Positions 49,856 through 58,253 are shown, counted from the stretch's first letter. The stretch is 64,000 nucleotides of DNA from Phytomonospora sp040655735 (GCF_040655735.1 NZ_JBFAKK010000004.1:62001-126000); one strand, 5' to 3'. The notes: generated from the letters alone by a model not told the origin. A program made the numbers and translations.

Positions 49856-51183
49856 GCGTAGACCTCGGCGATGGCCTCGTCGAGGGCGCCGACCAGCAGC
49901 TCGGCCTCCTCGTCGCGCAGTGCCAGCGGCGGCATCAGCACCACCGAGTTGCCCAGCGGCCGCAACCACACACCGCGCTTCTTCGCCGCGCGGCACACCG
50001 CGACACCGGCACGCTCGCCCTTGTCGGCGACGTCGACGGCGGCCATCACGCCGAGGCGGCGGATGTCGGTGACGGCCTCGCGCTCGGCCAGCGGCGCCAG
50101 CAGCACGCCGAGCCGGTCGCCGAGCTTCTCGGCGTGTTCGACGAGCGAGCGCTCCCTCATCAGCCGCAGGTTGGCCAGCGCGGCGGCCGCGCACAGCGGG
50201 TTGGCGGTGTAGGTGTGCCCGTGGAAGAAGGTGCGGGCCTCGGCGGGCGCGCCGAGGAAGGCCTCGTAGACCTCGTCGGTGGTCAGCACCGCCGAGAGGG
50301 GCAGGTAGCCGGCGGTGAGGCCCTTGGCGGCGATGAGCAGGTCGGGGACGATCCCGGCGTGCTCGCTGGCCCACATGCGCCCGGTGCGGCCGACGCCGAC
50401 GGCGACCTCGTCGCAGATGAGCAGGGCGCCGTGCCGGTCGGCGATGCGGCGGGCCGCGGCGAGGTAGGCGGCGTCGTAGGTGAGGATGCCCGCGGCGGCC
50501 TGCACCATCGGTTCCAGGATGATCGCGCAGACCTCTTCGCCGTGCTCGGCCATGACCTTCTCCAGGCCCGCGGCCGCCTCGGCGGCGGCTTCGGCCTCGC
50601 CGGTGGCGCGACGGTCGAAGTCGGCGGGGGAGGGAGCCTCGACGGTCTTGAGCAGCAGCGGTTTGTAGGTGGCGTGGAACAGGTCGATGCCGCCGACGCT
50701 GACCGAGCCGAGCGTGTCGCCGTGATAGGCCTGGGCGAGGCGCACGAACAGGGGTTTGGCGCGGCCGGTCTGCACGGAGTACTGGTAGGCCATCTTGAGC
50801 GCGGCCTCGACCGCCGAGGAGCCGTCGCCGGCGTAGAAGACCTTGCCGAGGGCGCGGTCGCCGCGGGGCGCGGTGGCCAGCAGCTCCTCGGCGAGTTCGA
50901 TGCCCGGGCGGTGCGTCGCGCCGAGGAAGGTGGCGTGGTCGAGGCGGCCGAGCTGGTCGCGGATCGCGGCGTCGATGGCCGGTTCGCGGTGGCCGAAGGT
51001 GGTGACCCACAGGGAGGAGACGCCGTCGAGGTACTTGTTGCCGTCGATGTCGTAGAGCCAGGGACCCTCGGCGCGTTCGACGACGGTGGGTTCGTCGTCG
51101 AGCCAGCGGCTGTGCTGGGTGAACGGGTGCCAGACGGCGGCGGCGTCGCGGGCGAGCCAGGCGCTGCTCTCGGTCTTCGGCAC
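49852..51183 (-). CDS. bioA: Adenosylmethionine-8-amino-7-oxononanoate aminotransferase
   Basis: A 443-residue class III aminotransferase that makes 7,8-diaminopelargonate. Features: VWHPFTQHSRW, YLDGVSSLWVTTFGHREP, FYAGDGSSAVEAALKMAYQY, LLICDEVAVGVGRTG and the PLP-Lys in LIAAKGLTAGYLPLS. ATG 51210 is also in frame, but GTG 51183 is preceded by AGGAGGG at about 8 nt and starts VPKTESSAW, so it is preferred. It heads the bioA-bioF-bioD genes. The gap to the DUF3159 stop is 61 bp, so that gene may belong to the same transcript. bioB is not in the window. Confidence 0.93.
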   Translation of the reverse strand: MPKTESSAWLARDAAAVWHPFTQHSRWLDDEPTVVERAEGPWLYDIDGNKYLDGVSSLWVTTFGHREPAIDAAIRDQLGRLDHATFLGATHRPGIELAEELLATAPRGDRALGKVFYAGDGSSAVEAALKMAYQYSVQTGRAKPLFVRLAQAYHGDTLGSVSVGGIDLFHATYKPLLLKTVEAPSPADFDRRATGEAEAAAEAAAGLEKVMAEHGEEVCAIILEPMVQAAAGILTYDAAYLAAARRIADRHGALLICDEVAVGVGRTGRMWASEHAGIVPDLLIAAKGLTAGYLPLSAVLTTDEVYEAFLGAPAEARTFFHGHTYTANPLCAAAALANLRLMRERSLVEHAEKLGDRLGVLLAPLAEREAVTDIRRLGVMAAVDVADKGERAGVAVCRAAKKRGVWLRPLGNSVVLMPPLALRDEEAELLVGALDEAIAEVYA

Positions 51184-51244
51184 TTCGAGCCCTCCTTTTG
51201 TAGGTTTCATACGACCTTGTTTGGAGGGTACGACAGGCGGTGCG

Positions 51245-51889
51245 TCAGTCCACTCGCGGATGCCTGATGCCGGGGTGGTCCGGCGGCAGTGAGCGGCGCA
51301 GCACCCACCAGCTGACCGCCAGGCACGCCGCGATCAGGGGCCAGGTCATCACCACGCGGGCGGCGGTCAGCCAGGCGACCTGGCCGGCCCACCATAGGGG
51401 CAGGAAGACCGCCAGGCGCAGCACGTACTGGAAGACCCAGACGACACTGGCGCGGCTGTAGGCGCGCAGAAGGTCGGGGTCGCGACGCCAGCGGGTCTTC
51501 TGTCCCAGGGCCGCGCCGACGATCAGGCCGAGGAAGGGCCGGCGCACCACGATGGAGATGAGCCAGGCGAGGACGCTGGCGCCGTTGCTGAGGATCTGCA
51601 GGAGGAAGAAGTCCTCGGCGCGGCCGGTGTAGATCGCGATGAGTCCGGCGACGCACACGCCGAGTAGTCCGATGAGGACCGCGCGGGGGCGCGTGCCCCG
51701 TCGCCATCGCCATGCGGCGACAATGGCACCCACGACGAGTGCGGAGACGACCCCGATCCCGATCGAGTGGCCGGAGACGAGCCATCCCACTCCGAAGGCC
51801 GCAGGCGGTAGCGTGGCGTCAACCGCGCCGCGGCGCCCACCCAGTAGCGCGGTGAGAGAGTCCGGCCGTTCGAGGTCGTGGGCACTCAC
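51245..51889 (-). CDS. DUF3159 family membrane protein
   Basis: A 214-residue actinobacterial protein with about six transmembrane helices: VGWLVSGHSIGIGVVSALVV, AVLIGLLGVCVAGLIAIYTG, ASVLAWLISIVVRRPFLGLI and a C-terminal WPLIAACLAVSWWVLRR. Conserved polar blocks are ALLGGRRGAVDATLPP and TGRAEDFFLLQI. GTG 51889 (VSAHDLERP) is preferred because GGACGG lies 7 nt before it; the frame also allows TTG 51904. The family has no proven function. An iron box lies 56-74 bp upstream of this start. Confidence 0.8.
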   Translation of the reverse strand: MSAHDLERPDSLTALLGGRRGAVDATLPPAAFGVGWLVSGHSIGIGVVSALVVGAIVAAWRWRRGTRPRAVLIGLLGVCVAGLIAIYTGRAEDFFLLQILSNGASVLAWLISIVVRRPFLGLIVGAALGQKTRWRRDPDLLRAYSRASVVWVFQYVLRLAVFLPLWWAGQVAWLTAARVVMTWPLIAACLAVSWWVLRRSLPPDHPGIRHPRVD

Positions 51890-51944
51890 CCGCACACCGT
51901 CCAAGGTCGTCGAAGTGGCAGATCGCGTAGGTCGAAACGAGAAT

Positions 51945-51963
51945 TGAGGTTAGGCAAGCCTAA
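51945..51963. promoter_or_regulatory. DtxR/IdeR-type iron box
   Basis: The sequence TGAGGTTAGGCAAGCCTAA matches the 19-bp actinobacterial iron box TTAGGTTAGGCTAACCTAA at 16 positions and contains the perfect palindrome TTAGGC-AA-GCCTAA. It lies between the divergent DUF3159 gene and the 52035 gene. Either side, or both, could be repressed by an iron-loaded DtxR/IdeR regulator. Confidence 0.7.
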
Positions 51964-52034
51964 AGGTTCACCCCGGTCGCGGCCAGTGTCCGGGGCCACT
52001 GTGAAGATCGACAAGAAGATGGCAGGATGCGCAG

Positions 52035-53054
52035 ATGCTCGGTACCAAGCGCCTGACCGACCAGCAGCTGGACGATCTGATCGCCCGGCTCGGTCGTGTT
52101 GACTTCGGACGCTGGCGCGAGGGCGATCTGGTGCGGGCGATGGAGTTCCTCGGCTGGGAACTCCACCGAGGCCAGGCCGGGGAGGAGGGCCTCGGGGCGT
52201 TGCGCGCCGAGACCGGCTACACCACCGGCGCGGCCTTCGCGGACATGGTTCCGTCGTCGGCGAACATCAACACCGACGCGGAGTACTACGCGATCGAGCT
52301 GATGGTGCTGAAGTCCGCCGAGCGCGGCAAAGCCGGGGAAGAACACCGGATGATCGTATTCCGTGAGGTTCTGCGCCGGATCTTGAGAGTCCTCGGGCAG
52401 CCCGACATCCGCGGCGGCGACGGCGGCCCCTGGGTCCGCTGGCGCGACCCGGTCGCCACGCTCGAACTGCATCTGCGCCGCTTCTACGGCGGAGTGAGCC
52501 TGCGGATCCTGGCGACCGAGGCGATGGAGGCCCTCGAAGGGCGCAACATCGTGCACGGCGACACCTCCGGCTGGCGGGCCTACAGCCGCGACGACACCGA
52601 GCTTCCCGGCGAGCCGGTCGTCAAGGACATCGCCGAGTTCGCCGACCGCCTCACCGGCTGCATCAACGACATGGCCGGCGACATGCCGATCATGGACACC
52701 GCGGCGACGCTGATCCTGCGGACCAACGACTGGTCGGGCCGCTTCGTGCAGACCGTCGTGGACGGCTCCATCCGGGTCGAGGCCTCCGACGCGGTCCGCG
52801 ACCCTTATCGCGGCGGGCTCGGACGTCTGGCCGACCTGGGCTTTCGGCCCCCCGGCGGCGGTGTGCCGACCTGGTCGAGGACCTTCGAGCACGGCAACCG
52901 CGCCGACTCGGCCGCCGCGGCGCACATGCTCGTCGAAGGCCTCAAGCTCTTCGGGATCGACGACCTCTTCGACATCCAGTACGACGGCTTCACCGCCGAC
53001 GGCGAGCGCCTCTACCTGCCGGTGCTGGGCATCGCGGGGCGCTCGGCCTTCTAG
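52035..53054 (+). CDS. Hypothetical two-domain protein with TY-Chap-like C-terminus
   Basis: A 339-residue soluble protein. The N-terminal ~160 residues (LTDQQLDDLIARLGRVDF, AMEFLGWELHRG, SANINTDAEYYAIELMVL) recall actinobacterial DUF6301-type proteins. Residues about 220-330 (WSGRFVQTVVDGSIRVEASD, LGRLADLGFRPPG, MLVEGLKLFGIDDLFDIQYD) have the pattern of TY-Chap domains, proposed type III chaperone-like modules linked to toxin or secretion systems. No toxin is adjacent. It lies 71 bp downstream of an iron box. Family call is tentative. Confidence 0.55.
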   Translation: MLGTKRLTDQQLDDLIARLGRVDFGRWREGDLVRAMEFLGWELHRGQAGEEGLGALRAETGYTTGAAFADMVPSSANINTDAEYYAIELMVLKSAERGKAGEEHRMIVFREVLRRILRVLGQPDIRGGDGGPWVRWRDPVATLELHLRRFYGGVSLRILATEAMEALEGRNIVHGDTSGWRAYSRDDTELPGEPVVKDIAEFADRLTGCINDMAGDMPIMDTAATLILRTNDWSGRFVQTVVDGSIRVEASDAVRDPYRGGLGRLADLGFRPPGGGVPTWSRTFEHGNRADSAAAAHMLVEGLKLFGIDDLFDIQYDGFTADGERLYLPVLGIAGRSAF

Positions 53055-53150
53055 TCGGGCGAGTGCGGGGTCGGCCGGTCTCAGGGCATCCGGCCGGCGG
53101 CCCACAGATCTCCGACGATTCCCACCGCGCCGATGCTAGCCGGGCATGGA

Positions 53151-53181
53151 GAACCGGGCGGCCCGAAGGCGCGCCCGGTTC
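53151..53181. terminator. Hairpin between convergent 52035 gene and kinase gene
   Basis: A 10-bp perfect stem (GAACCGGGCG / CGCCCGGTTC) with an 11-nt loop, in the 149-bp convergent gap. No U-tract. Confidence 0.55.
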
Positions 53182-53203
53182 GAGTCCACGGTGGACGGCG
53201 GGA

Positions 53204-54787
53204 TCAGTAGTCGATGCCCTGCTCGTCGAACTTGTCCTTGCAGCCCTCGTTGTAGAAGACCTCGACCGTCTCGCCTGGTTTGAGCATCGTGCCCGCGGCG
53301 GGCTCCTGGGTGTAGGAGGTGCACTTGGTTCCGTCGCCGCCGTCGCCGAGCTTGACCTTGAATGCGAGGCCGCGCTTCTCGACCCAGGCGCGGGCGTCGG
53401 GCACGTTCATGTCGGAGCCGGGGGGAGAGACCGGGGGCACCTCGGCCGTCGCCTCGTCGTCGCCGCCCTCGTCGCCCCCGTCATCGGAGGGCTCGCCCCC
53501 GGAGTCGGGGTTGTCGCTGTGCTCAGGGTCGGTGCTCTCGTCGCCGGTGTTGTCGTCACCCTCGTTCGAGCCGTCGCCGGTGTTGTCGCCACCGCTGTTG
53601 TCGGTCTCGCTGGTGCCGGGGTCTCCGCCCAGGTTCCCGGAGGTGTCGCCGCCGGTCCCGTCATTGTCGCCGCCCAGGTTCGACAGCAGCACGGCACCCA
53701 GTACGACGACCACGACCGCGGCCGCGACCGCCAGGAAGATCGGCGTCTTGCTCTTGCCCGATCCGGAACCGGCGACGCGCGCCGGCGGGGGAGCGGCGGG
53801 CGGCGAAGCCGCGGCGGCCCGCAGCGCGGCCTTGGCCTCTTTCGGCGTGCGGACCGGAACGGCCGCGGCGCCGGCGATCTTGGTCGTCTTCGCGGCGGGC
53901 GCGGCGGTCTTGGGCATGACCCTGGTCAGCGGCGCGTCGGTCAGCGGCGTGATCGCCGCCATCGACGCGGTGGTCTCACCCTTGGGGATGAGGCCGTTGA
54001 GGGCCTTGGCGAAGGTGAGGCAGTCGGGGTAGCGGTCCTCGGGCTTCTTGCGCAGCGAGCGCAGTACCGCCGCCGCGAGCGCGGGCGGGGTGCTCTCGGG
54101 CAGGTCGGGCACCGGGTCGCGCAGCTGCTTGATGGCCACCGACATGGGCGTGGTGCCGTCGAAGGGCAGCTCGCCGACGATGCAGCGGTAGGTGACGATG
54201 CCGAGCGAGTACTGGTCGCTGGCCGGGACCGGCCGCTCGCCGGAGACCTGCTCGGGGGCCATGTAGTAGGCCGTGCCGATGACGGTGCCGTCGGCGGTGA
54301 GCGTCATCGACATGTCGGTGCGGGCGATGCCGAAGTCGGTGAGGACGACCGTGCCGTCCTCCTTGACGATCAGGTTGTCGGGTTTGATGTCGCGGTGCAC
54401 GATCCCCCGTTTGTGCACCGCGTTGAGCGCCTGGGCGGCCTGGACGACGATGCCGGCGGTCCGCTCGACCGTCATCGTCTCCTTCTCGTCGCGCAGGATG
54501 TCCCCGAGCGAGCGGCCGGGCACGAACTCCATGACGAGGAAGGCGCTGCCCTCGCTCTGCCCGAAGTCGTAGATGTCGACGACGTTGGCGTGGTGGATCT
54601 GGGCGAGCGTGCGCGCCTCGGCCTCGAAGCGGGCCTGCTGTTCTGAGTTGTCGCGCAGATTGGCGTGCAGCATCTTCACGGCCACGGTGCGGTGCAGCGT
54701 CAGGTCTTCACCGCGCCACACCTCTCCCATGCCGCCGGCGCCGATGCGCTCATCGAGTCGGTAGCGGCCGTTGATGGTCTTCGTCAT
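53204..54787 (-). CDS. Serine/threonine protein kinase with one PASTA domain
   Basis: A 527-residue membrane kinase. The Hanks-type domain covers residues 10-270: glycine loop IGAGGMGEVWRG, catalytic Lys38 (TVAVKML), HRDIKPDN (131-138), DFG (151-153) and MAPEQ (176-180). A juxtamembrane segment with Thr/Ala/Pro runs to a transmembrane helix at about 350-373 (IFLAVAAAVVVVVLGAVLL). An unusually long extracellular Gly/Asp/Ser/Thr/Glu linker follows (about 85 residues), then a single PASTA-like domain (DARAWVEKRGLAFKVKLGDG) with Cys residues. PknB proteins usually carry four PASTA domains; this one is a variant. ATG 54787 has GGGGGAGAAAA upstream. Confidence 0.92.
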   Translation of the reverse strand: MTKTINGRYRLDERIGAGGMGEVWRGEDLTLHRTVAVKMLHANLRDNSEQQARFEAEARTLAQIHHANVVDIYDFGQSEGSAFLVMEFVPGRSLGDILRDEKETMTVERTAGIVVQAAQALNAVHKRGIVHRDIKPDNLIVKEDGTVVLTDFGIARTDMSMTLTADGTVIGTAYYMAPEQVSGERPVPASDQYSLGIVTYRCIVGELPFDGTTPMSVAIKQLRDPVPDLPESTPPALAAAVLRSLRKKPEDRYPDCLTFAKALNGLIPKGETTASMAAITPLTDAPLTRVMPKTAAPAAKTTKIAGAAAVPVRTPKEAKAALRAAAASPPAAPPPARVAGSGSGKSKTPIFLAVAAAVVVVVLGAVLLSNLGGDNDGTGGDTSGNLGGDPGTSETDNSGGDNTGDGSNEGDDNTGDESTDPEHSDNPDSGGEPSDDGGDEGGDDEATAEVPPVSPPGSDMNVPDARAWVEKRGLAFKVKLGDGGDGTKCTSYTQEPAAGTMLKPGETVEVFYNEGCKDKFDEQGIDY

Positions 54788-54863
54788 CGGCGTGTTTTCT
54801 CCCCCAAGCCGTCGGTCGTGAACTCGCCACACGATAGACGCTTGCGGTACGTGAAGGCGTTGT

Positions 54864-56351
54864 CTACCTTGCGGGGCAAACGGTCCCGGGTGGGGGGACC
54901 GTCAGGTCTGTCAGATACCCGTTGACGGCATCGGCGATGCACGGCGTCTTGGGATAGGCGGTGTGCCCTTCGCCTTCCCAGGTCAGCACCTCACCGGTGC
55001 CCAGCTGGGCGGCGAGTTTGGCGGTGTTGGCGTAAGGCGTCGCGGGGTCGCCTTTCGTACCAACCACGACGATTGTAGGCCCGCCGGTCGAGGCGCCCGT
55101 CGGATAGGGGTCGCGTGGCGCCTGCCACAGCGCGCAGGCCAGCAGAGTGGTGGCCAGCGGGGCGCCGAACATCGGGTATGAGGCCCGCCACGTGGTCTGC
55201 AGGCCCCGGACCGACTCGGCGGTCTCGACGGTGGCGTCGTCGGAGCAGTTGACCGCGTTGAAGGCGTCGGTGGAGTTGTCGTACTCCCCGCTGGGGGAGC
55301 GTCCGACGTAGCCGTCGGCGATCTGGAAGACCAGGGAGGGGTCGCCGGCGGCGGCTTCGGACAGGCCCGCCGAGAGATAGGGCCAGGCGCTCTCGTCGTA
55401 GAGGGCGGCGATGACCGCGGTCAGGATCCAGCCGGAGGTGGCCTGGCGGCCGTTGGACACCGCCGGGCTGGTCGTGGCCTTGGCTAGCAGGTCCATGACG
55501 TACTTGCGCGGGTTCGGGCCCAGCTCGCAGGTCGAGCCGCGCTCGGTGCACCAGGCGGCGAAGTTGTCGAAGGCCAACTCGAAGGCGGCGGCCTGGCCCT
55601 CGCTGGTGGCCACGTCGTCGAGGCCGGGGTCGACGGCGCCGTCGAGGACGGCCGCGCGGAGCTTGGCGCCGTTCTGCTGGGCGTAGATCGAGCCGAGCAG
55701 GGTGCCGTAGGAGTAGCCGAGGTATGTCAGCTTCTCGTCACCGACGGCGGCGCGGATCGCGTCGATGTCGTGGGCGGCCTGGACGCTGGCGTAGCGCGCG
55801 AGGCCGTCGCCGTAGGCGGTGTAGCAGTCGCTGACGGCCTGGTTCTGGAGCGCGACCAGCGCGTTGAAGTCGGCGTCGGACACCGGGTCGGGCGCGAAGC
55901 CGTTGATGGCGTCCTTGTCGGCGTCGGAGATGCAGTCGACGGGCGTGGAGCGCCCGACGCCGCGCGGGTCGAAGCCGACGATGTCGAAGCGGGAGAGGAT
56001 CTCGGTCGGCAGCGTATCGGCGAGGTAGGCGGCGAAGTCGACGCCGGAGCCGCCGGGCCCGCCGGGGTTGATGACCAGTGAGCCGATCCGCTCGGTCTGG
56101 CGGTCGTTGCGGGCGCGCAGGAGCGCGATCTCCATCTTCTCGCCGTTGTCGGGGGCGTTCCAGTCGGCGGGAACCGTGATCATGGCGCATTCCAGCGTGG
56201 TGCCCCGTACGCGGTCGACGTCCTCGCACTCGCCCCAGTCGGCGCCGGCGGCCGGTGGCCGGAGTTCGGCGGTCTGCCCGGCGCAGGCGGTCGCCAGAAG
56301 GAGTACACCGATCGAGAGTGCCGTGATCCGGCGAACGCGTCCCCATTGCAT
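54864..56351 (-). CDS. Secreted alpha/beta-hydrolase, tripeptidyl aminopeptidase (TAP) type
   Basis: A 495-residue exported hydrolase. The signal TALSIGVLLLATACAGQ ends in a lipobox-like ATAC, so it is probably a lipoprotein. The N-terminal half has GSLVINPGGPGGSGVDFAAY and IVGFDPRGVGRSTPVDC; the nucleophile Ser lies in YLGYSYGTLLGSIYAQ; the C-terminal TAP-like domain has VVVGTKGDPATPY (Asp) and EGEGHTAYP (His). Streptomyces TAP-type enzymes remove N-terminal tripeptides outside the cell. ATG 56351 follows GGGTAGGGCG. It is divergent from the Rrf2 gene. Confidence 0.9.
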   Translation of the reverse strand: MQWGRVRRITALSIGVLLLATACAGQTAELRPPAAGADWGECEDVDRVRGTTLECAMITVPADWNAPDNGEKMEIALLRARNDRQTERIGSLVINPGGPGGSGVDFAAYLADTLPTEILSRFDIVGFDPRGVGRSTPVDCISDADKDAINGFAPDPVSDADFNALVALQNQAVSDCYTAYGDGLARYASVQAAHDIDAIRAAVGDEKLTYLGYSYGTLLGSIYAQQNGAKLRAAVLDGAVDPGLDDVATSEGQAAAFELAFDNFAAWCTERGSTCELGPNPRKYVMDLLAKATTSPAVSNGRQATSGWILTAVIAALYDESAWPYLSAGLSEAAAGDPSLVFQIADGYVGRSPSGEYDNSTDAFNAVNCSDDATVETAESVRGLQTTWRASYPMFGAPLATTLLACALWQAPRDPYPTGASTGGPTIVVVGTKGDPATPYANTAKLAAQLGTGEVLTWEGEGHTAYPKTPCIADAVNGYLTDLTVPPPGTVCPAR

Positions 56352-56407
56352 CGCCCTACCCAACCACAGTGGAGTGAGCGTCGGCCCGGCGACTCGCGGC
56401 GGGGGAG

Positions 56408-56437
56408 TTGCACCGGAGATCATGGACATGTAATGTC
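56408..56437 (+). promoter_or_regulatory. Promoter and autoregulatory dyad of the Rrf2 gene
   Basis: -35 TTGCAC (56408-56413), 17-bp spacer, -10 TAATGT (56431-56436). The predicted start lies at 56443-56445, on the ATG of the Rrf2 gene, so the mRNA is probably leaderless. The -10 is covered by the perfect dyad GACAT-GTA-ATGTC (56425-56437), a natural site for autorepression. Confidence 0.6.
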
Positions 56438-56444
56438 TAGAACT

Positions 56445-56921
56445 ATGAAGATGAACGAGGGCGTCGAGTGGGCGCTGCACAGCTGCGTCAATCTCACCTG
56501 GGTCGACCCCGACCGCGCGGTGACCGCCGCGCGGCTCGCCGCCTTCTACGACCTCCCCGCCGCCTACCTGAACAAGCAGCTCCAGGCACTCGCCCGGGCG
56601 GGGATCCTCACGTCGATCTCGGGGCCGCGCGGCGGCTTCCGGCTGGCCCGCCCGCCCGAGCGGATCAGCCTCATGGACGTCGTCACCGCGATCGAAGGTC
56701 CCGAGGACGCCTTCCGCTGCACGCAGATCCTGCGGAAAGGGCCCGGGGGAGACCCGGATGTGGACTACCGGTCCGTCTGTCTGGTCTCGCAGGCGATGGG
56801 ACGCGCGGATCTGGCCTGGCGCCGGGAACTGGCCGGCCAGACCATCGCCGACGTGAAGGCCTCGGTCGAGGCCGCCTATCCCGACGCGCCCGAGCGCACC
56901 CGCAAGAGGCTCACCGAATAA
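56445..56921 (+). CDS. Rrf2-family transcriptional regulator
   Basis: A 158-residue winged-helix regulator: MKMNEGVEWALHSCVNLTWV, LAAFYDLPAAYLNKQLQAL (recognition helix), GILTSISGPRGGFRLARPP (wing) and ISLMDVVTAIEG. Two later Cys (FRCTQIL and RSVCLVS) are fewer than the three-Cys cluster of IscR/NsrR-type iron-sulfur members, so it may sense redox or a small molecule instead. The start is ATG 56445, placed at the predicted +1; ATG 56433 is also in frame. It heads an MFS-AhpD-cupin cluster with dyads in each promoter. Confidence 0.92.
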   Translation: MKMNEGVEWALHSCVNLTWVDPDRAVTAARLAAFYDLPAAYLNKQLQALARAGILTSISGPRGGFRLARPPERISLMDVVTAIEGPEDAFRCTQILRKGPGGDPDVDYRSVCLVSQAMGRADLAWRRELAGQTIADVKASVEAAYPDAPERTRKRLTE

Positions 56922-56959
56922 GCGAAGGGCTGGAATCCGGCCCTTTCCCTCGCTTAGAT

Positions 56960-56974
56960 TCTGGACATTCCAGA
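56960..56974. promoter_or_regulatory. Palindrome in the MFS gene promoter
   Basis: TCTGGA-CAT-TCCAGA is a perfect 6-3-6 dyad, 26 bp before the MFS ATG, overlapping the position of a possible -35 (TTCTGG, with TACACA 17 bp downstream). It is a candidate site for the adjacent Rrf2 regulator. Confidence 0.5.
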
Positions 56975-57000
56975 TCCTGATTACACAGTTTGGAACAGAC

Positions 57001-58230
57001 ATGGCGACCATCACCCGCCCCATGGCGATCGCACCGGCGGCCGTCCGCCCACGCGCCGCCCGCGCCACCGTCCCCGCCGTCTGGCTCGTCGTCCTCTCGG
57101 CACCGCTCGCCCTGAGCGCCAACAGCCCCGCCATGATCCTGCCGACCCTCGCCGCCGACCTCTCCGTGTCCCTGTCCACCGTCTCCTGGCTCGTGTCGGC
57201 CTTCGGCTGGGCCATGGCCCTGGGCACCCCGCTCATGGGCGGCCTCGTCCGCCGTCGCGGCATCCGCGCGGTCCTGCTCACCGGCAGCGGTCTCACCGCC
57301 GCGGGCACCGTTCTGGCCGCACTCTCCCCGTGGCTCCCGCTCCTGCTCGCCGGACGCGCCCTCCAGGCCCTCGGCGGCTCGGCGCTGGTCGCCGTCGCCA
57401 TGAACCTCGCTGGCGGCTCCCCGCGCCGAATGGGCCTCATCGCCGCGGGCTTCGGCGTCCTCGGCGCGACCGGCCCCCTCGTCGGCGCGACCCTCACCTC
57501 CGCGGCGTCCTGGCACGTCGCCTTCGCCGTCCAGGCCGTCACCCTCCTGGCCGTCCCCGCCGTCCTGCGCCGCGACCTCCCCTCGGTCGCCGACCCCGGC
57601 AGCCGTTTCGACGCCACCGGCGCGGCGCTGCTGGCCGTGCTGGTCACCGCCCTGGTCGCCGTCCCGCACTACCCCCTCGCCGGCGCCGTCGGCGTCCTGC
57701 TGGCCGCCGTCCCGCTCGAACTGCGCATCCGCGCCAACCCCGAGGGCTTCGTCCCGGCCGCGCTACTGCGCACCCCCGCGTTCCTCGTCAGCAGCGGCCT
57801 GACCCTGCTGCTGTCCACCTCCTACTTCGCGATGCTGTTCGCCGTCCCCAGGCTCCTCGGCGCCGCCACCACCTGGTCGACCGGCGCGATCGGCGCCGGC
57901 CAGATGGCCGCGATGATCACCGGCTCGGCACTCGTCTTCGGCTTCGCCGCGATCTCCCCGCGCCTGCCCCACCGGCTCATCGCGCCCCTCCTCGTCGGCA
58001 TCGGCACCCTCGCCCTGGCCCTGGCCCTCGTCACGCCCTGGGCGCCACTGCTGCTGGCCGTCTCCACCCTGTCCCTGCTCGCCAGTTCCGGAGGACAGGC
58101 CGTCCTCGGCGTCCGCGCCATGCGAGCCGCCCCCGAGGGCCAGCGGCCCGTCGCGATCGGGCTGTTCAACCTCGCCTTCCAGCTCGGGGGAGCCTTCGGG
58201 CCCACCCTCGTCGTACTGCTCGCCGTCTGA
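57001..58230 (+). CDS. MFS drug-type efflux transporter
   Basis: A 409-residue transporter with about 12 transmembrane helices. The first half shows WLVSAFGWAMALGTPLMGGL and LVRRRGIRAVLL (the A-motif loop), then LLLAGRALQALGGSALVAVA. The signature is that of the DHA family of drug exporters; the substrate is unknown. ATG 57001 follows TTTGGAACAG. It is preceded by a palindromic operator and followed after 23 bp by an AhpD-like gene, so both would respond to the same signal under Rrf2 control. Confidence 0.88.
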   Translation: MATITRPMAIAPAAVRPRAARATVPAVWLVVLSAPLALSANSPAMILPTLAADLSVSLSTVSWLVSAFGWAMALGTPLMGGLVRRRGIRAVLLTGSGLTAAGTVLAALSPWLPLLLAGRALQALGGSALVAVAMNLAGGSPRRMGLIAAGFGVLGATGPLVGATLTSAASWHVAFAVQAVTLLAVPAVLRRDLPSVADPGSRFDATGAALLAVLVTALVAVPHYPLAGAVGVLLAAVPLELRIRANPEGFVPAALLRTPAFLVSSGLTLLLSTSYFAMLFAVPRLLGAATTWSTGAIGAGQMAAMITGSALVFGFAAISPRLPHRLIAPLLVGIGTLALALALVTPWAPLLLAVSTLSLLASSGGQAVLGVRAMRAAPEGQRPVAIGLFNLAFQLGGAFGPTLVVLLAV

Positions 58231-58253
58231 ACACATCGCAAAAGGAGAAGACC

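Noticed and set aside
56352..57647. Upstream extension of the TAP hydrolase frame, antisense to Rrf2 and MFS
   Set aside because: Shadow composition, and it lies before a clear signal peptide with its own ribosome-binding site.
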